27,041 nt of DNA. It comes from an uncultured Eubacteriales bacterium. Its GTDB lineage: Bacteria; Bacillota; Clostridia; Oscillospirales; Oscillospiraceae. Both the position numbers and the translations under genes were made by a program. The stretch lies in NCBI GenBank assembly GCA_900552725.1, contig USAT01000018.1, positions 1 through 27,041 on the forward strand, given 5' to 3'. The notes beneath the pieces were generated by a model. The model searched no databases. It was not told where the DNA came from and saw only the letters and a program-made list of their open reading frames with translations. Positions 1 to 7,117 of this stretch are shown piece by piece; positions within the stretch are counted from its first letter, which is position 1; every line of letters starts with the position of its first letter.

Positions 1-168
1 CCCGCCATACCACGGGCCGAGCAGCCAACCGGACAGCAGCACAAAGCAATCGCCCAGATTTACATAGCCATCCATGGGGGAGGGAATCCGAATCACCATG
101 GTGGCCACATAGGTCAACGCGGCCATCAGGGCGCTGACGACCAGCTTGCGGACTTTTTTATCGCTCAT
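1..168 (-). CDS. ECF transporter S component, N-terminal part (window edge)
   Basis: This is the first 56 codons of a membrane protein that runs off the left edge. The start is ATG at 168-166, preceded by an AAGGAG site at about 184-178. A basic N-terminus leads into a first transmembrane helix, followed by a loop reading IPSPMDGYVNLGDCFVLLSG and then WLLGPWYGG. That loop is typical of the substrate-binding S subunits of energy-coupling-factor vitamin transporters, which work with a shared EcfA/A'/T module. It is divergent from a MocR/PdxR-like regulator, and such regulators commonly control vitamin B6 genes, so a B6-vitamer substrate is a reasonable inference. The visible part alone does not prove it. 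The family call is fairly secure; the substrate is not. Confidence 0.75.
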   Translation of the reverse strand, partial: MSDKKVRKLVVSALMAALTYVATMVIRIPSPMDGYVNLGDCFVLLSGWLLGPWYGG

Positions 169-276
169 GATTGAATATCTCCTTGCTATTCTTGATGAGT
201 TGTATTATAGTATGAATTGGTATTATTAAAATATCCAAAAATAAAAGAAATGTGCATACCAGATAGGAGGGAAGGG
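169..276. promoter_or_regulatory. Divergent control region of the S component and MocR gene
   Basis: This AT-rich 108-bp gap separates two divergent starts. On the minus strand there is a perfect TATAAT -10 (plus-strand 204-209), but 17 bp upstream of it only a poor -35 (ATTTTA). A weak -35 is what an activator-dependent promoter looks like. Repeated short elements (GTATTATAGTATG, GGTATTATTAAAAT) lie around 202-232 and could be binding sites for the MocR protein. No clear sigma-A promoter was found for the rightward gene. Confidence 0.4.
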
Positions 277-1668
277 ATGCTGACCTATACCTTTGAAAAA
301 AGCGGCGTGAGCCTGTATGAACAGCTTTACCGCCAAATAAAGGAAGATATTCTCTCCGGTATGCTGAAGGCAGGGGAGAAGCTGCCCAGCAAGCGAGCGC
401 TGGCTGCTCATCTGGAGGTCAGTGTGATCACGGTGAAAAATGCCTATGAGCAGCTGATCGCCGAGGGGTACATCTGCGGGGTGGAAAAGCGGGGTTACTA
501 TGTCATGCGTATCGACCAGCCGCTGACGGCACCGGTAACAACGGAGGAACCTGCCTGCGAGCCGGAGGAACCGACATGGTTTATGGATTTTGTGACAAAC
601 TCCACGGCGGCGGAGTATTTCCCCTTTGCCACATGGTCCAAGCTGATGCGTCAGACCATACTGGAGCAGGATACCAATCTCCTGCGGCCAACACCGTCCA
701 CCGGCGCCGCGGAGCTGCGGAGGGCCATCGCGGAGTATCTGCACCAGTTTCGGGGAATGACGGTATCGCCGCGGCAGATTATTGTGGGGGCGGGGACGGA
801 AACGCTGTATAATCTGTTGATCCAGCTGTTGGGACGGGACAAATGCTACGCCGTAGAGGATCCGGGATACAGCAAGATCGGCCGCATTTATCAGGGAAAT
901 CAGGTGCCGCTGCGGTATATCGCCATGGACAGCGGCGGAGTGTCCTATGAAGCGCTGCGCCGCACGGACGCCGACGTGGTGCATATCTCCCCCAGCCATC
1001 ACTATCCCACCGGCATCGTCATGCCCATCGCCCGCCGCCATGAGCTGCTGCGCTGGGCCGACGAGGGGGCGGGGCGGTACATTCTGGAGGACGACTACGA
1101 CAGCGAGTTCCGGTTCGTGGGGCGGCCCATCCCCACGCTGTTCTCCGACGACGAGCACCAGCACGTCATCTATCTGAACACCTTCTCCAAGACCATCGCG
1201 CCGTCTATCCGCATCAGCTATATGCTGCTGCCGCCCCGGCTTCTGGAGGATTATCGGGAGAAGCTGGGGTTCTACTCCTGCACGGTGTCCAGCTTTGAGC
1301 AGTACACGCTGGCGGAGTTTCTGTCAAGGGGCCACTATGAGCAGCATCTGAACCGGATGCGCAAGCGCTATCACCAGAAGCGGGACGCGGTCATCGACTG
1401 CATCCTGTCCGGGCCGCTGGCGGGCCGGGCGGAGATCATGGAGCAGGACGCGGGACTGCACTTTCTGGTGCGGCTGGACACGGCGCTGCCGGACGGGACG
1501 CTGCGGCAGCGGGCGGCGGAGCGGGGGTTGCGGCTGGCGCTGCTGTCGGACTACTACCGCCATGGCGGGGAGGCGCCCCACCATGTGCTGGTGGTGAACT
1601 ATTCCGGTATTGAATTGGAAAAACTGCCCCAGGCGCTGGCGCGTTTGGCGGAGATCATCAAGGAGTGA
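277..1668 (+). CDS. MocR/PdxR-type GntR-HTH aminotransferase-fold regulator
   Basis: This 463-aa protein has the two-part MocR architecture. An N-terminal GntR winged helix-turn-helix (about residues 8-75) is followed by a fold-type I aminotransferase-like domain (about 105-460). The PLP-binding lysine is residue 305 in the stretch NTFSKTIAPSIRISY, and the upstream EDDYDSEFR motif is also typical. The start at 277 is preferred because AGGAGG lies at 265-270; an ATG at 217 in the same frame has no ribosome site. Members of the family bind PLP as effector and usually control B6 synthesis or uptake, or GABA/amino-sugar genes. The divergent ECF S component supports a PdxR-like role controlling B6 uptake, which is inferred. 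The gene ends 4 nt before the GreA-like gene. Confidence 0.9.
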   Translation: MLTYTFEKSGVSLYEQLYRQIKEDILSGMLKAGEKLPSKRALAAHLEVSVITVKNAYEQLIAEGYICGVEKRGYYVMRIDQPLTAPVTTEEPACEPEEPTWFMDFVTNSTAAEYFPFATWSKLMRQTILEQDTNLLRPTPSTGAAELRRAIAEYLHQFRGMTVSPRQIIVGAGTETLYNLLIQLLGRDKCYAVEDPGYSKIGRIYQGNQVPLRYIAMDSGGVSYEALRRTDADVVHISPSHHYPTGIVMPIARRHELLRWADEGAGRYILEDDYDSEFRFVGRPIPTLFSDDEHQHVIYLNTFSKTIAPSIRISYMLLPPRLLEDYREKLGFYSCTVSSFEQYTLAEFLSRGHYEQHLNRMRKRYHQKRDAVIDCILSGPLAGRAEIMEQDAGLHFLVRLDTALPDGTLRQRAAERGLRLALLSDYYRHGGEAPHHVLVVNYSGIELEKLPQALARLAEIIKE

Positions 1669-1672
1669 TAGT

Positions 1673-2176
1673 ATGTACGACGAACTGACGAAGCAGGACA
1701 TTCAGAAGATGCAGGAGGAGATCGACTATCGGGTGCAGGAGCTGCGGCCCAAGCTGATCGAGGACGTGCAGACGGCGCGGGCCTTCGGCGATCTCAGCGA
1801 GAATTTTGAGTATAAGTGCGCCAAGCAGGAGAAGAACCGCAACGAGAGCCGCATCCGCTATCTGCAGCGTATGATCAAGACCGCCAAGGTCATCGGCGAC
1901 AAGTCCACGGCGGACACGGCGGGGCTTTACGACACGGTGGAGATCCTGATGGAGAACACCGGCCGCAGCCGTACCATCCAGCTTGTGACCACCCTGCGGC
2001 AGGACGCCCTGAAGGGCTGGATCAGCAAGGAATCCCCCGTGGGCCGGGCCGTTATGGGCCACAAGGCGGGGGAGCGGGTCTATGTGGAGATGGAGAACGG
2101 ACGGGGGTACTATCTGACCATCCAGTCCATCACCAAGGGCAGCGACGACGGGTCTATCCCCATCGGCAGCTTTTAA
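1673..2176 (+). CDS. GreA/GreB-family transcript cleavage factor
   Basis: This 167-aa protein has the Gre layout. An N-terminal antiparallel coiled coil (about residues 4-80) carries the tip motif GDLSENFEY, with the acidic D and E that position Mg2+ for RNA polymerase backtrack cleavage. A C-terminal FKBP-like domain follows, with SPVGRAVMGHKAGERVYVE. The start at 1673 uses an AAGGAG site inside the end of the MocR gene, so the two are probably co-transcribed. The coiled-coil tip is intact, so cleavage activity is expected. The housekeeping greA may lie elsewhere, in which case this is a second copy; the window cannot settle that. The placement between two specific regulators is unusual for a housekeeping Gre factor. 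Confidence 0.88.
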   Translation: MYDELTKQDIQKMQEEIDYRVQELRPKLIEDVQTARAFGDLSENFEYKCAKQEKNRNESRIRYLQRMIKTAKVIGDKSTADTAGLYDTVEILMENTGRSRTIQLVTTLRQDALKGWISKESPVGRAVMGHKAGERVYVEMENGRGYYLTIQSITKGSDDGSIPIGSF

Positions 2177-2189
2177 GGGGGGGACGGCC

Positions 2190-3116
2190 ATGACCTTGCA
2201 GCAGTTGCGGTACGTCACCGCCGTGGCGGAGACCGGTACCATCAGCGGCGCGGCCAAGGCGCTGTTTATCTCCCAGCCCAGTCTGACCGCCGCCATCCAG
2301 GAGCTGGAAAAGGAGATGGGCATCACCATCTTCCTGCGCACCAATCGCGGCGTGGTGCTGAGCCGGGAGGGGGACGAGTTCCTGGGCTATGCCCGGCAGG
2401 TGCTGATGCAGGCGGAGCTGCTGGAGGACCGGTACAGCGTCCGGTCCAGCCACCGGCAGCAGTTCGCCGTGTCCGCCCAGCACTATAACTTTGCGGCCCG
2501 CGTGTTTGCCCGTGTGGTGCGGGACATGGGCGGCGAGAAATACAGCATGGCCTTCCGGGAGACCACCACCTATGAGGTGATCGAGGACGTGGGGCTGATG
2601 CGCAGCGAGGTGGGCGTGCTGCTGATGACGGAGCAGAACGGCGAGGTACTGCGGCGGCTGTTCCGGGAGTACGAGCTGACCTATACGGAGCTGGTGCGGA
2701 AGGATGCCACCGTGTATGTGGACAAAAATCACCCGCTGGCGGGCCGGGGAGAGGTGACGGAGGAGGAGCTGGCGCCCTATCCCTGCGTGACCTTTGAGCA
2801 GGGGACGCACAACGCGGTGTTCTTCTCGGAGGATATCTCCATGCCAGCGGTGACGCCCCGGCACATTCTGGTGCGGGACCGGGCCACCGCCAACGACCTG
2901 ACCCGCGAGATCAACGCCTATCAGCCGGGTATCGGACTGGACGACGAGGTGTCCCGCACCGTCTATCAGTCCAGCATGCTGTATCTCAAGCCACGCAAGC
3001 AGGTGAGTTTGGGGTATATCGTGCGAAATCACATGCTGCGCAGTCCTATGGCGCAGGCGTATATCCAGGCTATGGAGGACTATGCGGAGAAGTACAAGCG
3101 GTCACACGGAGTATAG
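2190..3116 (+). CDS. LysR-family transcriptional regulator
   Basis: This 308-aa protein has a classic LysR N-terminal winged HTH (residues 1-60: LQQLRYVTAVAETGTISGAA, then SQPSLTAAIQELEKEMG). A linker helix follows, then a two-lobed periplasmic-binding-protein-like effector domain (about 90-300). The start lies 13 nt after the GreA-like stop, with a G-rich ribosome site (AGGGGGG), so it closes a MocR-Gre-LysR operon. The effector is not recognisable from the sequence. The nearest possible target is the 61-aa membrane protein immediately downstream, which has its own promoter; LysR proteins often act on neighbours, but here this is only a suggestion. Confidence 0.92.
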   Translation: MTLQQLRYVTAVAETGTISGAAKALFISQPSLTAAIQELEKEMGITIFLRTNRGVVLSREGDEFLGYARQVLMQAELLEDRYSVRSSHRQQFAVSAQHYNFAARVFARVVRDMGGEKYSMAFRETTTYEVIEDVGLMRSEVGVLLMTEQNGEVLRRLFREYELTYTELVRKDATVYVDKNHPLAGRGEVTEEELAPYPCVTFEQGTHNAVFFSEDISMPAVTPRHILVRDRATANDLTREINAYQPGIGLDDEVSRTVYQSSMLYLKPRKQVSLGYIVRNHMLRSPMAQAYIQAMEDYAEKYKRSHGV

Positions 3117-3149
3117 CTTCAAACTATAACAAACTTAGTTTTCACGTAT

Positions 3150-3178
3150 TTTACAAATGGCAAAAGCTGTAGTATCAT
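3150..3178 (+). promoter_or_regulatory. Sigma-A promoter of the 61-aa membrane protein gene
   Basis: TTTACA (3150-3155), a 17-bp spacer and TATCAT (3173-3178) each differ from consensus at one position. The start codon is about 60 nt further on. Confidence 0.65.
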
Positions 3179-3241
3179 CATACCTGTAAAGAGCAAAACG
3201 CAACAATACAACAATACAGAATGATGAAAGGAGTTTTTGCT

Positions 3242-3427
3242 ATGAAAAAGACAACTGCTGTGGTACTGGCCCTGCTCCTGACATTGGTGGTGCTGGGCAC
3301 ATTCGTTTCCATCGTGACGGGCTGGTTCAATCCTGTGGTGAAGGTCACGGGCCTTCTGCTGGGCTATCTGATGTTCGCCGATCTGGCGGTCATCTGCGGC
3401 CTGATGGCAGGCGCCTATAAGGCATAA
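3242..3427 (+). CDS. Small two-helix membrane protein (61 aa), unknown function
   Basis: The start at 3242 is chosen because AAAGGAG ends 8 nt before it; an in-frame ATG at 3221 lies upstream of that ribosome site. The protein is MKK followed by two hydrophobic helices (about residues 4-25 and 33-56), separated by a short GWFNP turn, and it ends AYKA. The first helix could be an uncleaved signal anchor. It forms a single-gene transcription unit with its own promoter and a strong terminator. It is not recognised as a named family. A regulatory or transporter-accessory micro-protein is possible but unsupported. Confidence 0.7.
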   Translation: MKKTTAVVLALLLTLVVLGTFVSIVTGWFNPVVKVTGLLLGYLMFADLAVICGLMAGAYKA

Positions 3428-3474
3428 TATATCTTACTGCTTACCATTTATTTTCTCTCTCAACCTCTTCCAAA

Positions 3475-3511
3475 GCGAAAAGCGGCTGTGCACTGCACAG
3501 CCGCTTTTCGC
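3475..3511. terminator. Perfect 17-bp hairpin, probable terminator
   Basis: A perfect inverted repeat (3475-3491 / 3495-3511, 3-nt loop) has internal AAAA and TTTT stretches. A shorter stem of 11 bp followed by TTTT would work as an intrinsic terminator in either direction. Confidence 0.7.
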
Positions 3512-3539
3512 GTGGGGGATGGGAATATCCGTGTGACGA

Positions 3540-3619
3540 CGGCGGGGTGTAGTCACCCCGCCCTACGCAGCGTTACCGCTAGACCTTCGTAGGGCGACAT
3601 GACCTCATGCCGCCGTGGG
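3540..3619. repeat. REP-like composite palindromic element
   Basis: Three nested inverted repeats lie in a non-coding gap. The first is a perfect 9-bp stem, GGCGGGGTG at 3541-3549 with its complement at 3554-3562. The second is a CCCTACG/CGTAGGG pair at 3561-3567 and 3588-3594. The third is an imperfect 10-bp stem (one mismatch) around a CC loop near 3593-3614. The last 13 bases (3607-3619) recur exactly at 23520-23532. This looks like a dispersed intergenic repeat of the host genome. Confidence 0.55.
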
Positions 3620-3638
3620 TAACCATACATGTACCCGC

Positions 3639-4265
3639 TTACACCAGCTCCGCAAAGCTGCGGATGCAGCGGTGGCACACCGTCTGCATCTCTTCCCATG
3701 AAACATGGAAAAATTCGTCGTATACGCCTACCACCGTCATTCCGGCGGCGCGGGCGCTGCGGCAGGCGGCGATGGAGTCGTCAAAGATGGTGCACTCCGC
3801 CACGTCTACGCCCAGCAGCTCCGCCGTTTTGCGGTAGATGGCGGGTTCCTTCTTGTCCATGCCCAGCTTCTGGGCAAAGTAGATGTGCTCGAAATAGGGC
3901 TTCAGACCCAGGTGATCCAGCGCCGCGTGACAGTGGGCCGGGACGCTGGAGGTCAGGACGGCCATCCGCTCTCCGGCGGCTTTGCATTTCTCCAGATAGG
4001 CCACCACGCCGGGCTTTACCGGCACGCTGGTGGTATAGAGATCACCGGCCATCTCCATCCACTCGGCCATGATCTCGTCGGTGGATTCCGTGAGATGGCA
4101 GTACTCCTTGGTGAAGACGGCGGCCTTGGGGAACACGGTGTGGGCCACGCCCTCGTAATACTCATGGGTATAGGGCAGGCCCCGCTTGGCCAGAAACGCG
4201 GTGTCCACGTCCCGCCAGATGCCGTTGGAGTCGATGAGGGTGCCGTCCATGTCAAAAATCAGCAT
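3639..4265 (-). CDS. HAD-superfamily phosphatase (beta-phosphoglucomutase-like)
   Basis: This 208-aa protein has all four HAD motifs. DMDGT with nucleophile D5 and acid/base D7 is followed by LTSS (T105/S106), a lysine in the KLGMDKKEP stretch and IFDDS (D162, D163, Mg2+ ligands). The insert between motifs I and II is a small helical C1 cap, as in the PGMB/phosphoglycolate phosphatase group. The substrate cannot be read from the sequence. An AAGGAG site precedes the ATG. The gene starts 11 nt after the DNA glycosylase stop, so the two form a minus-strand operon. With a repair enzyme as partner, a house-cleaning phosphatase is plausible, but this is inference. Confidence 0.88.
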   Translation of the reverse strand: MLIFDMDGTLIDSNGIWRDVDTAFLAKRGLPYTHEYYEGVAHTVFPKAAVFTKEYCHLTESTDEIMAEWMEMAGDLYTTSVPVKPGVVAYLEKCKAAGERMAVLTSSVPAHCHAALDHLGLKPYFEHIYFAQKLGMDKKEPAIYRKTAELLGVDVAECTIFDDSIAACRSARAAGMTVVGVYDEFFHVSWEEMQTVCHRCIRSFAELV

Positions 4266-4276
4266 AGGTTTTCTCC

Positions 4277-4900
4277 TTATAGGTCGGTGGTATAGAAGCG
4301 CCAGGGGAAGTCCACGGCCTCCTGGGCGTAGTCGATGCCGATGCGCTTTCCGGTTTGAATGGTGAAGGGGCGGGGCGGCCGGTCGGGCAGGCCCGCGTCG
4401 GACAGGGCGGTGCAGAGAAACAGCTCGTCGCCGGTGGTCAGGTCGAGGCCGTTCTGGCGGCGGTCAAGCCCCAGGGCGCGGCAGCATTTGCCGGGGCCAT
4501 TCAGCAGGTTCTTCCGCTGATAGGCCGTTAGCTGGTCGGGGGCTTTTCCGTACCGCAGGCGGCAGATGGCGTCCAGCCCGTGTACCGGCGTCAGACCCCG
4601 CAGCAGCACGGCGGAGGGCTCGCCCTCCGGCTCGGTGACAAAGTTCAGGCAGCAGTGCATGCCGTAGATGAGATAGATGTAGGCGTGGCCCGGCGGGCCG
4701 AACATGGTGGCGTTGCGGGCGGTCTTGTGGTAGCCGTAGGAGTGGGCGGCCTTGTCGATGGCGCCCACATAGGCCTCCGTCTCCGTGATGCGGCAGACCA
4801 GCAGCTCTCCCTCATAGCGCCGCACCAAATAGCAGCCCACCAGACTGCGGGCGATATCCACCGTATTTCCTGTATAAAAATTCCGACAGAGTATTGCCAT
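4277..4900 (-). CDS. 3-methyladenine DNA glycosylase (AAG/MPG family)
   Basis: This 207-aa enzyme excises alkylated purines from DNA by hydrolysing the N-glycosidic bond. The active-site block ITETEAYVG carries E42, equivalent to human AAG E125 that activates water, and Y44, which intercalates or stacks. The block AYIYLIYGMHCCLNF matches the family YVYLIYGMxxCxN motif, and NGPGKCCRALGL matches the SGPxKLxxALG region. The length fits bacterial members. A GGAGG site lies 7 nt before the start. It is the first gene of a minus-strand operon with the HAD phosphatase and has a good promoter at 4940-4968. Confidence 0.95.
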   Translation of the reverse strand: MAILCRNFYTGNTVDIARSLVGCYLVRRYEGELLVCRITETEAYVGAIDKAAHSYGYHKTARNATMFGPPGHAYIYLIYGMHCCLNFVTEPEGEPSAVLLRGLTPVHGLDAICRLRYGKAPDQLTAYQRKNLLNGPGKCCRALGLDRRQNGLDLTTGDELFLCTALSDAGLPDRPPRPFTIQTGKRIGIDYAQEAVDFPWRFYTTDL

Positions 4901-4939
4901 TTTCGCCCTCCAGTGGTATGCTGATTGATGTTTTTATGT

Positions 4940-4968
4940 ATTTTATCACGATTTCTGTGAAATGACAA
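4940..4968 (-). promoter_or_regulatory. Sigma-A promoter of the glycosylase-HAD operon
   Basis: Read on the minus strand: TTGTCA, exactly 17 bp, TAAAAT. It lies about 40 nt upstream of the glycosylase start. Confidence 0.7.
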
Positions 4969-4989
4969 GAAAAAGGAAGTGTTGCCGCG

Positions 4990-5883
4990 ATGCCTGTGTA
5001 CAACTATAAAAAGGGCCTGACCGCCATGCTGGGGTGCTTCTTCATCTGGGGGTTCCAGCCGTTATACTGGTATCTGTGCAGCGGCATGGACACCTTCTTC
5101 CTGATGGCCAGCCGTATCGTGTGGGCGGCGGTGTGCTGCGTGCTGATCCTGTGGATCCAGGGCAAGCTGCCCCAACTGGCGGCGGCCTTCAAGGACAAGC
5201 AGGTGCTGAAGCGGGAGATCCCGGCGGCGGTGTTCCTGTTCGGCGACTGGATCGTGTACCTGTGGGCGGTGCAGAACGGCCGCGTGCTGGAGTGCTCGCT
5301 GGGCTACTACATCCAGCCGCTGGTGGTGTTCGCCTTCGGCGCGGTGATCTTCAAGGAGAAGATCTCGTGGCGGCACTTCGTCATCATCGCCATCGTGGTG
5401 GTGGGCATCGTGCTGAGCACCAGCGGCTTCGGCGGCGTGCCCTATGTGACCATTGCCCTGGCCACTATGTTTGCCATCTACGCCGCCATCAAGAAGAGCC
5501 TGACCATCGACTCCATCGTCAGTACCACCATGGAGATCATCATGATGGTGCCGGTGGCCGTTATATTCGTGCTGTGCTGCCGCATGGGCGACAACGGCAT
5601 GGGCTGCCTGACGGTGGTGCGGCAGCTTCTGCTGATAGGCTCCGGCGTGGTGACGGCGGTTCCCATGCTGTTCTACGCCATCGGCGTGCGGAACCTGCCG
5701 CTGATGACCACCGGCATCTGCCAGTATCTCAGCCCCACGCTGGCCATCTTCTGCGGCATGATCATGGGCGAGAGCCTGACGAAGGAGAAGCTGGTGAGCT
5801 TCTGCTTTATCTGGGCGGGCGTGATCCTGTACACCCTCAACAGCATCTATGAGGAGAAGAAGCGCGGCAAAACGGCGGCGTAA
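4990..5883 (+). CDS. rarD: RarD-type EamA/DMT permease
   Basis: This 297-aa polytopic membrane protein of the drug/metabolite transporter superfamily has about ten hydrophobic helices in two EamA repeats. The opening KGLTAMLGCFFIWGFQPLYW is the RarD signature (GxxxxxxxYxxWGxxPxYW), with SRIVWAAVC in helix 2 and ECSLGYYIQPL in the middle, another RarD hallmark. The substrate of RarD proteins is not established, despite the historical chloramphenicol-sensitivity name. An AAAGGAAG ribosome site lies upstream. It is followed after 12 nt by the LOG gene, so the two are probably one operon. Confidence 0.92.
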   Translation: MPVYNYKKGLTAMLGCFFIWGFQPLYWYLCSGMDTFFLMASRIVWAAVCCVLILWIQGKLPQLAAAFKDKQVLKREIPAAVFLFGDWIVYLWAVQNGRVLECSLGYYIQPLVVFAFGAVIFKEKISWRHFVIIAIVVVGIVLSTSGFGGVPYVTIALATMFAIYAAIKKSLTIDSIVSTTMEIIMMVPVAVIFVLCCRMGDNGMGCLTVVRQLLLIGSGVVTAVPMLFYAIGVRNLPLMTTGICQYLSPTLAIFCGMIMGESLTKEKLVSFCFIWAGVILYTLNSIYEEKKRGKTAA

Positions 5884-5895
5884 GGAGGAGAACCA

Positions 5896-6429
5896 ATGAA
5901 TATCACAGTCTATCTGGGCGCCAACGAGGGCAACGACCCGGCACTGGGCCGGGCAGTTCACGAGTTGGGACAGTGGATCGGCGGAAACGGCCACACACTG
6001 GTCTACGGCGGATCAAAGACCGGGCTGATGGGCGAGATCGCAAAAAGCGTTCTGGATGCCGGCGGGAATGTGACCGGCGTGGAACCGCAGTTCTTTATGG
6101 ATGAAGGCTTCCAGTATGACGGCCTGACGGAGCTGATCGTCACAAAGGATATGGCAGAGCGCAAGACGAAGATGATCCAGCTGGGCGATGCTTTTATCGC
6201 CTTTCCCGGCGGCACCGGAACGCTGGAGGAGATCGCGGAGGTCATGTCTAAGGTGTCGCTGAAGCAGCTGGACGCGCCATGCATCCTCTATAACCTGAAC
6301 GGCTACTATGACGACCTGAGGGCGCTGCTGGGGCATATGATCGAAAAGGGCCTTTCCTCGCCGGAGCGGCAGGAGGGGATCTACTTTGCGGAGGATCTTG
6401 CACAGATCCGGGCGATATTGGAGAAATAA
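5896..6429 (+). CDS. LOG-family nucleoside 5'-monophosphate phosphoribohydrolase
   Basis: This 177-aa Rossmann-like protein has the LOG signature PGGTGTLEE at residues 104-112 and the upstream M-x-x-RK catalytic pair (R89, K90 in DMAERKTKM). Family members cleave cytokinin-type or ordinary nucleoside 5'-monophosphates to base plus ribose 5-phosphate, and older annotations call them 'lysine decarboxylase'. The N-terminal VYLGANEGNDP and YGGSKTGLMG are also typical. An AAGGAGG site lies between the RarD stop and this start. The natural substrate is unknown here; nucleotide salvage or house-cleaning is the likely role. Confidence 0.92.
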   Translation: MNITVYLGANEGNDPALGRAVHELGQWIGGNGHTLVYGGSKTGLMGEIAKSVLDAGGNVTGVEPQFFMDEGFQYDGLTELIVTKDMAERKTKMIQLGDAFIAFPGGTGTLEEIAEVMSKVSLKQLDAPCILYNLNGYYDDLRALLGHMIEKGLSSPERQEGIYFAEDLAQIRAILEK

Positions 6430-6437
6430 CAGATATA

Positions 6438-6465
6438 GCAGGGCGCGGCGTTTGCTGCGCTCTGC
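6438..6465. terminator. Hairpin after the LOG gene; near-copy of the hairpin at 7022-7051
   Basis: A 12-bp stem (two G-U pairs) with loop GTTT starts 8 nt after the stop. There is no good T-run, so termination would be weak or factor-assisted. Its reverse complement matches 7023-7050 at 26 of 28 positions. Confidence 0.5.
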
Positions 6466-6519
6466 CGCGTTATGGGACGGGAAAACAGTGAAACACGCGT
6501 TGCAGCAACAGGCGGTTGC

Positions 6520-6548
6520 TTGCCGGGCGAGGATCTCTGTGCTATACT
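6520..6548 (+). promoter_or_regulatory. Promoter of the XRE/zinc-ribbon gene
   Basis: TTGCCG (6520-6525), 17 bp, TATACT (6543-6548) with a TGC extended -10. The start codon is 22 nt downstream of the -10. Confidence 0.7.
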
Positions 6549-6569
6549 GACGGCAAGGAGGTGTTCTTT

Positions 6570-7010
6570 ATGGAGACGAAGGAGATTTTACATCATCTGA
6601 GAGAGGAGCGCGGGCTGTCCCAGGATGAGCTGGCGGAAAAGCTGTTTGTGACGCGGCAGGCGGTGTCCCGCTGGGAAAACGGCGAGACCACGCCGAATCC
6701 GGAGACGCTGAAGCGGCTGTCCCGGGTGTTTGATGTGTCCATCAACACGCTGCTGGGCTCCCCGCGGCAGTTGATCTGCCAGTGCTGCGGGATGCCGCTG
6801 GACGATTCCACCATCAGCAAGGAGCCGGACGGCGATTTCAACGAGGAATACTGCAAGTGGTGCTATGACGGCGGTACGTTCAAGTACAGCAGCATGGAGC
6901 AGCTGATCGACTTCTGCGTGACCCACATGGCAAGCGAGCAGTGGCCGGCGGAGCAGGTCAGGGCCCACATGGAGACCGTGGTGCCGGGCCTGGCCCACTG
7001 GAAGAAATAA
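6570..7010 (+). CDS. XRE-family HTH protein with C-terminal zinc-ribbon domain
   Basis: This 146-aa protein starts at 6570, where AAGGAGGT lies 7 nt upstream. Residues 4-62 are a Cro/C1-type helix-turn-helix (REERGLSQDELAEKLFVTRQ, then AVSRWENGETTPNPETLKRL). Residues 68-146 form a putative zinc-ribbon module with cysteines C70, C72/C73, C95 and C98 (ICQCCGMPL, EEYCKWCYDGG) and a helical tail ending GLAHWKK. The tail resembles a stand-alone family of 'putative zinc ribbon' proteins that are often fused to HTH domains in Clostridia. It is presumably a DNA-binding regulator whose C-terminal part senses metal or redox; its targets are unknown. It is flanked on both sides by matching hairpins and has its own promoter. 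Confidence 0.9.
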   Translation: METKEILHHLREERGLSQDELAEKLFVTRQAVSRWENGETTPNPETLKRLSRVFDVSINTLLGSPRQLICQCCGMPLDDSTISKEPDGDFNEEYCKWCYDGGTFKYSSMEQLIDFCVTHMASEQWPAEQVRAHMETVVPGLAHWKK

Positions 7011-7021
7011 CGGGATTATAC

Positions 7022-7051
7022 AGCAGAGCGCGGCAAACGCCGCGCTCTGCT
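7022..7051. terminator. Perfect 13-bp hairpin after the XRE gene
   Basis: A perfect stem (7022-7034 / 7039-7051) has the loop AAAC, the complement of the GTTT loop in the hairpin at 6438-6465. No T-run follows, and the right arm abuts the next promoter. Confidence 0.5.
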
Positions 7052-7052
7052 G

Positions 7053-7081
7053 TTGCGTCGTGGGGTGAGGGATGGTATAAT
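7053..7081 (+). promoter_or_regulatory. Promoter of the zinc-ribbon membrane protein gene
   Basis: TTGCGT (7053-7058), 17 bp, a perfect TATAAT (7076-7081) with a TGG extended -10. Confidence 0.75.
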
Positions 7082-7117
7082 AAAAAAAAGCACAAAACGA
7101 CAGACAGGAGGGACGGT

